NCBI GenBank assembly: GCA_947303755.1
Contig: CAMYZF010000010.1
Coordinates: forward strand, 1-24,320
DNA: 24,320 nucleotides
Reading direction: 5' to 3'
Origin: an uncultured Erysipelotrichaceae bacterium
GTDB taxonomy: Bacteria > Bacillota_I > Bacilli_A > RFN20 > CAG-826
The translations under genes and the position numbers were made by a program. A model generated the notes under the pieces. It had not been told where the DNA came from. It searched no databases and was given only the letters and a program-made list of their open reading frames with translations. How positions within the stretch are numbered: the first letter of the stretch is position 1; each line of letters opens with the position of its first letter. This document shows, one piece after another, positions 22,947 through 24,320 of this stretch.

Positions 22947-24224
22947 TTAAATGTACCTAATTGGCAAAGAATATAGGTTTTCTCTTAATTTCAACCTTTC
23001 TTCTCCTAAGCAAATAATGGCACCAGTGCCTCTTTTTTTATCTATGTCTTTATCCAATACATCAAATGCACTCGCATCGGTTGCCTTCGCATTTGTCTTC
23101 TTTTTTATTTCTATCGGATATAAAACACCGTTTTCTTCAATAATTAAATCTATTTCATTTTCTTCATATTCAACAGATTCGTTGCCATATTCATCAAACG
23201 TTTTCTTTTTCTCTTTGTCTTTACCTTTGTAATAGTAGATATACTTTGAATAATCTTTTCCGACATTGATAAACGATTTGATGATTTCATTTACCACAAA
23301 CGTCTCGAACATATGTCCTGCAATAGCGCCTTTTTCAAGCGTTTCTGGAGTTAACCATGATGTCAAAAACGATGCCAAACCTGTATCTCTAAAGAAAATT
23401 TTAGGCGATTTTATAGCCCTGTTTAAATGTGAATTACAATAAGGTTGTAGGAGATAAACGATGTCGGTTTTTTGTAAAATACCAATCCACAGCTTCACCG
23501 TATCTGCACTGACCCCAACATCATTAGCAATGTTTGTATAATCTAGTATTTGACCTGTTCGAGCTGCAACAGCGACCATAAACTTATAAAATGTTTGATA
23601 GTCTCTAACTTTTGTGATTTTGTAAACATCTCTTTCAATATATGTTCTAACATAATCTTGATAAAAATCTTCCCAATTTTTTTCTTGGTGTTCATATAGC
23701 TCTGGATAAAATCCACGGTGAATTATTTTCCAAATGTTCTTATAACTTTTTAACTCTTTTTCTCTGTTTTTTATATAACTTTCAGTGGGAATAAATCTTT
23801 CATTGAATTTAACACCAAATATTTCTCTTAAAGAAAGGCCCGCTAATTCAATGATGCCAACCATGCCGGATAAAGAATCAGATAACCCTTCCATCAATGA
23901 CCATTTTTGAGACCCAGAAAAAACATAGTTTCCAAAAGAATCAATGTTATCAAGAACATCTTTAACGGATCCTAATAGTTGTGGGCATTCTTGAACTTCA
24001 TCGATAAAAAGCGGCCTATCAAAACCTTCAATAAAGCCTTGTGGATCATCAATAGCAGCGGAAAGTAAATTAGGGTTTTTAAGATTGATTCTTTTTACAT
24101 TTGGAAACAGTTCTTTAGACATTCTTGTTTTACCAACCTGTCTTGCCCCAGTAACCGCAACAGATTTGTAAGTGTTGTATTTTTTAATAAATAGCTGCTC
24201 GATTGCTCTAATAATGTATGACAT
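22947..24224 (-). CDS. AAA ATPase with DUF4143 domain
   Basis: A 425-residue member of the large ATP-binding/DUF4143 family. Walker A GARQVGKT (26-33), Walker B LFIDEVQ (72-78) and sensor SGSQ (103-106) lie in the N-terminal AAA domain. A winged-helix stretch (DYTNIANDVGVSADTVKLWIGIL) follows. The C-terminal DUF4143 part has KIFFRDTGLASFL, GHMFETFVVNEIIKS and a nuclease-like NEIDLIIEENGVLYPIEIKKK. The last resembles the D...E-x-K core of PD-(D/E)XK folds. Biological role unclear. AAAGGAGA lies 8 bases before the ATG at 24224. An upstream in-frame start at 24260 has no such site and is rejected. Confidence 0.9.
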   Translation of the reverse strand: MSYIIRAIEQLFIKKYNTYKSVAVTGARQVGKTRMSKELFPNVKRINLKNPNLLSAAIDDPQGFIEGFDRPLFIDEVQECPQLLGSVKDVLDNIDSFGNYVFSGSQKWSLMEGLSDSLSGMVGIIELAGLSLREIFGVKFNERFIPTESYIKNREKELKSYKNIWKIIHRGFYPELYEHQEKNWEDFYQDYVRTYIERDVYKITKVRDYQTFYKFMVAVAARTGQILDYTNIANDVGVSADTVKLWIGILQKTDIVYLLQPYCNSHLNRAIKSPKIFFRDTGLASFLTSWLTPETLEKGAIAGHMFETFVVNEIIKSFINVGKDYSKYIYYYKGKDKEKKKTFDEYGNESVEYEENEIDLIIEENGVLYPIEIKKKTNAKATDASAFDVLDKDIDKKRGTGAIICLGEERLKLRENLYSLPIRYI

Positions 24225-24304
24225 AACAAAAGTCTCCTTTATGACTATTTCCGAATTCAATTAGATTTTAGCCAAAAAAGATTATTATTTCAATATCAAA
24301 TTGA

Positions 24305-24320
24305 CTACAGTCTCAACATG
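24305..24320 (-). repeat. 16-base repeat, copy 2 (upstream of the ATPase gene, at the window edge)
   Basis: CTACAGTCTCAACATG, the mate of 22871-22886. It lies 81 bases before the ATPase start and may continue beyond the window. Confidence 0.5.

Noticed and set aside
22871..24320. CRISPR repeats suggested by the recurring GTTGAGACTGTAG
   Set aside because: Only two copies 1.4 kb apart, separated by a gene; no spacer array and no cas gene.

Overview
This AT-rich window reads as chromosomal DNA of an anaerobic, low-GC Bacillota. A gut-type Bacilli lineage near the Erysipelotrichales/RF39/Mollicutes border is my guess. That placement rests on the AT-rich third codon positions, strong AGGAGG-type ribosome sites on the core genes, many short zinc-ribbon membrane proteins, and a hypA/hypB plus Fe-S oxidoreductase module typical of gut anaerobes. 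Nearly all genes end in TAA or TAG. TGG is used for Trp, and one gene (hypB2) ends at TGA where its family normally ends, so the standard bacterial code fits. No tRNA, rRNA, CRISPR array or transposase was seen.

Layout. (1) Positions 1-293: the start of a flavodoxin gene that runs off the left edge. (2) 304-10401: a leftward defence island. In transcription order it holds a 33-residue membrane peptide, a Sel1-repeat/DarT1-type ADP-ribosyltransferase toxin, its NADAR antitoxin, a DUF2971 protein, a NERD/zinc-finger nuclease-like protein, and a three-gene restriction-modification system (small methylase-like protein, Eco57I-type methylase, GIY-YIG-like/SF2 helicase). (3) 10731-16047: membrane and surface genes. 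These are an XRE/zinc/multi-TM regulator with an exported protein, a zinc-ribbon two-TM protein, and a PD-(D/E)XK nuclease coupled to a Cys-rich membrane protein. Intrinsic terminators close several of these units. (4) 16048-21408: a redox/nickel module, hypB1 - 969-residue FAD/Fe-S oxidoreductase - hypA - two small membrane proteins. A second hypB diverges from it across a perfect palindrome. (5) 21434-24320: an orphan AbiEi-type antitoxin, a zinc-ribbon protein and an AAA/DUF4143 ATPase.

How the genes fit together. The island combines DNA modification and cleavage (RM, NERD) with a DNA-modifying toxin (DarT1) whose damage NADAR should undo. The RM genes have good ribosome sites and their own extended -10 promoter. 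The DarT1/NADAR/DUF2971/NERD genes have almost none, so the island looks assembled from two cassettes. The hyp module carries nickel chaperones with no nickel enzyme in view, and its shared operator resembles ArsR/SmtB metal-sensor sites.

Best candidates for something new: the Sel1-DarT1/NADAR cassette led by a tiny membrane peptide; the RM system with a second, motif-IV-less methylase; a GGGG-TTGAC-CCCC-TGCAC element shared by the DarT1 and AbiEi loci; and the nickel-chaperone/Fe-S/small-membrane-protein module with its dual hypB control region.
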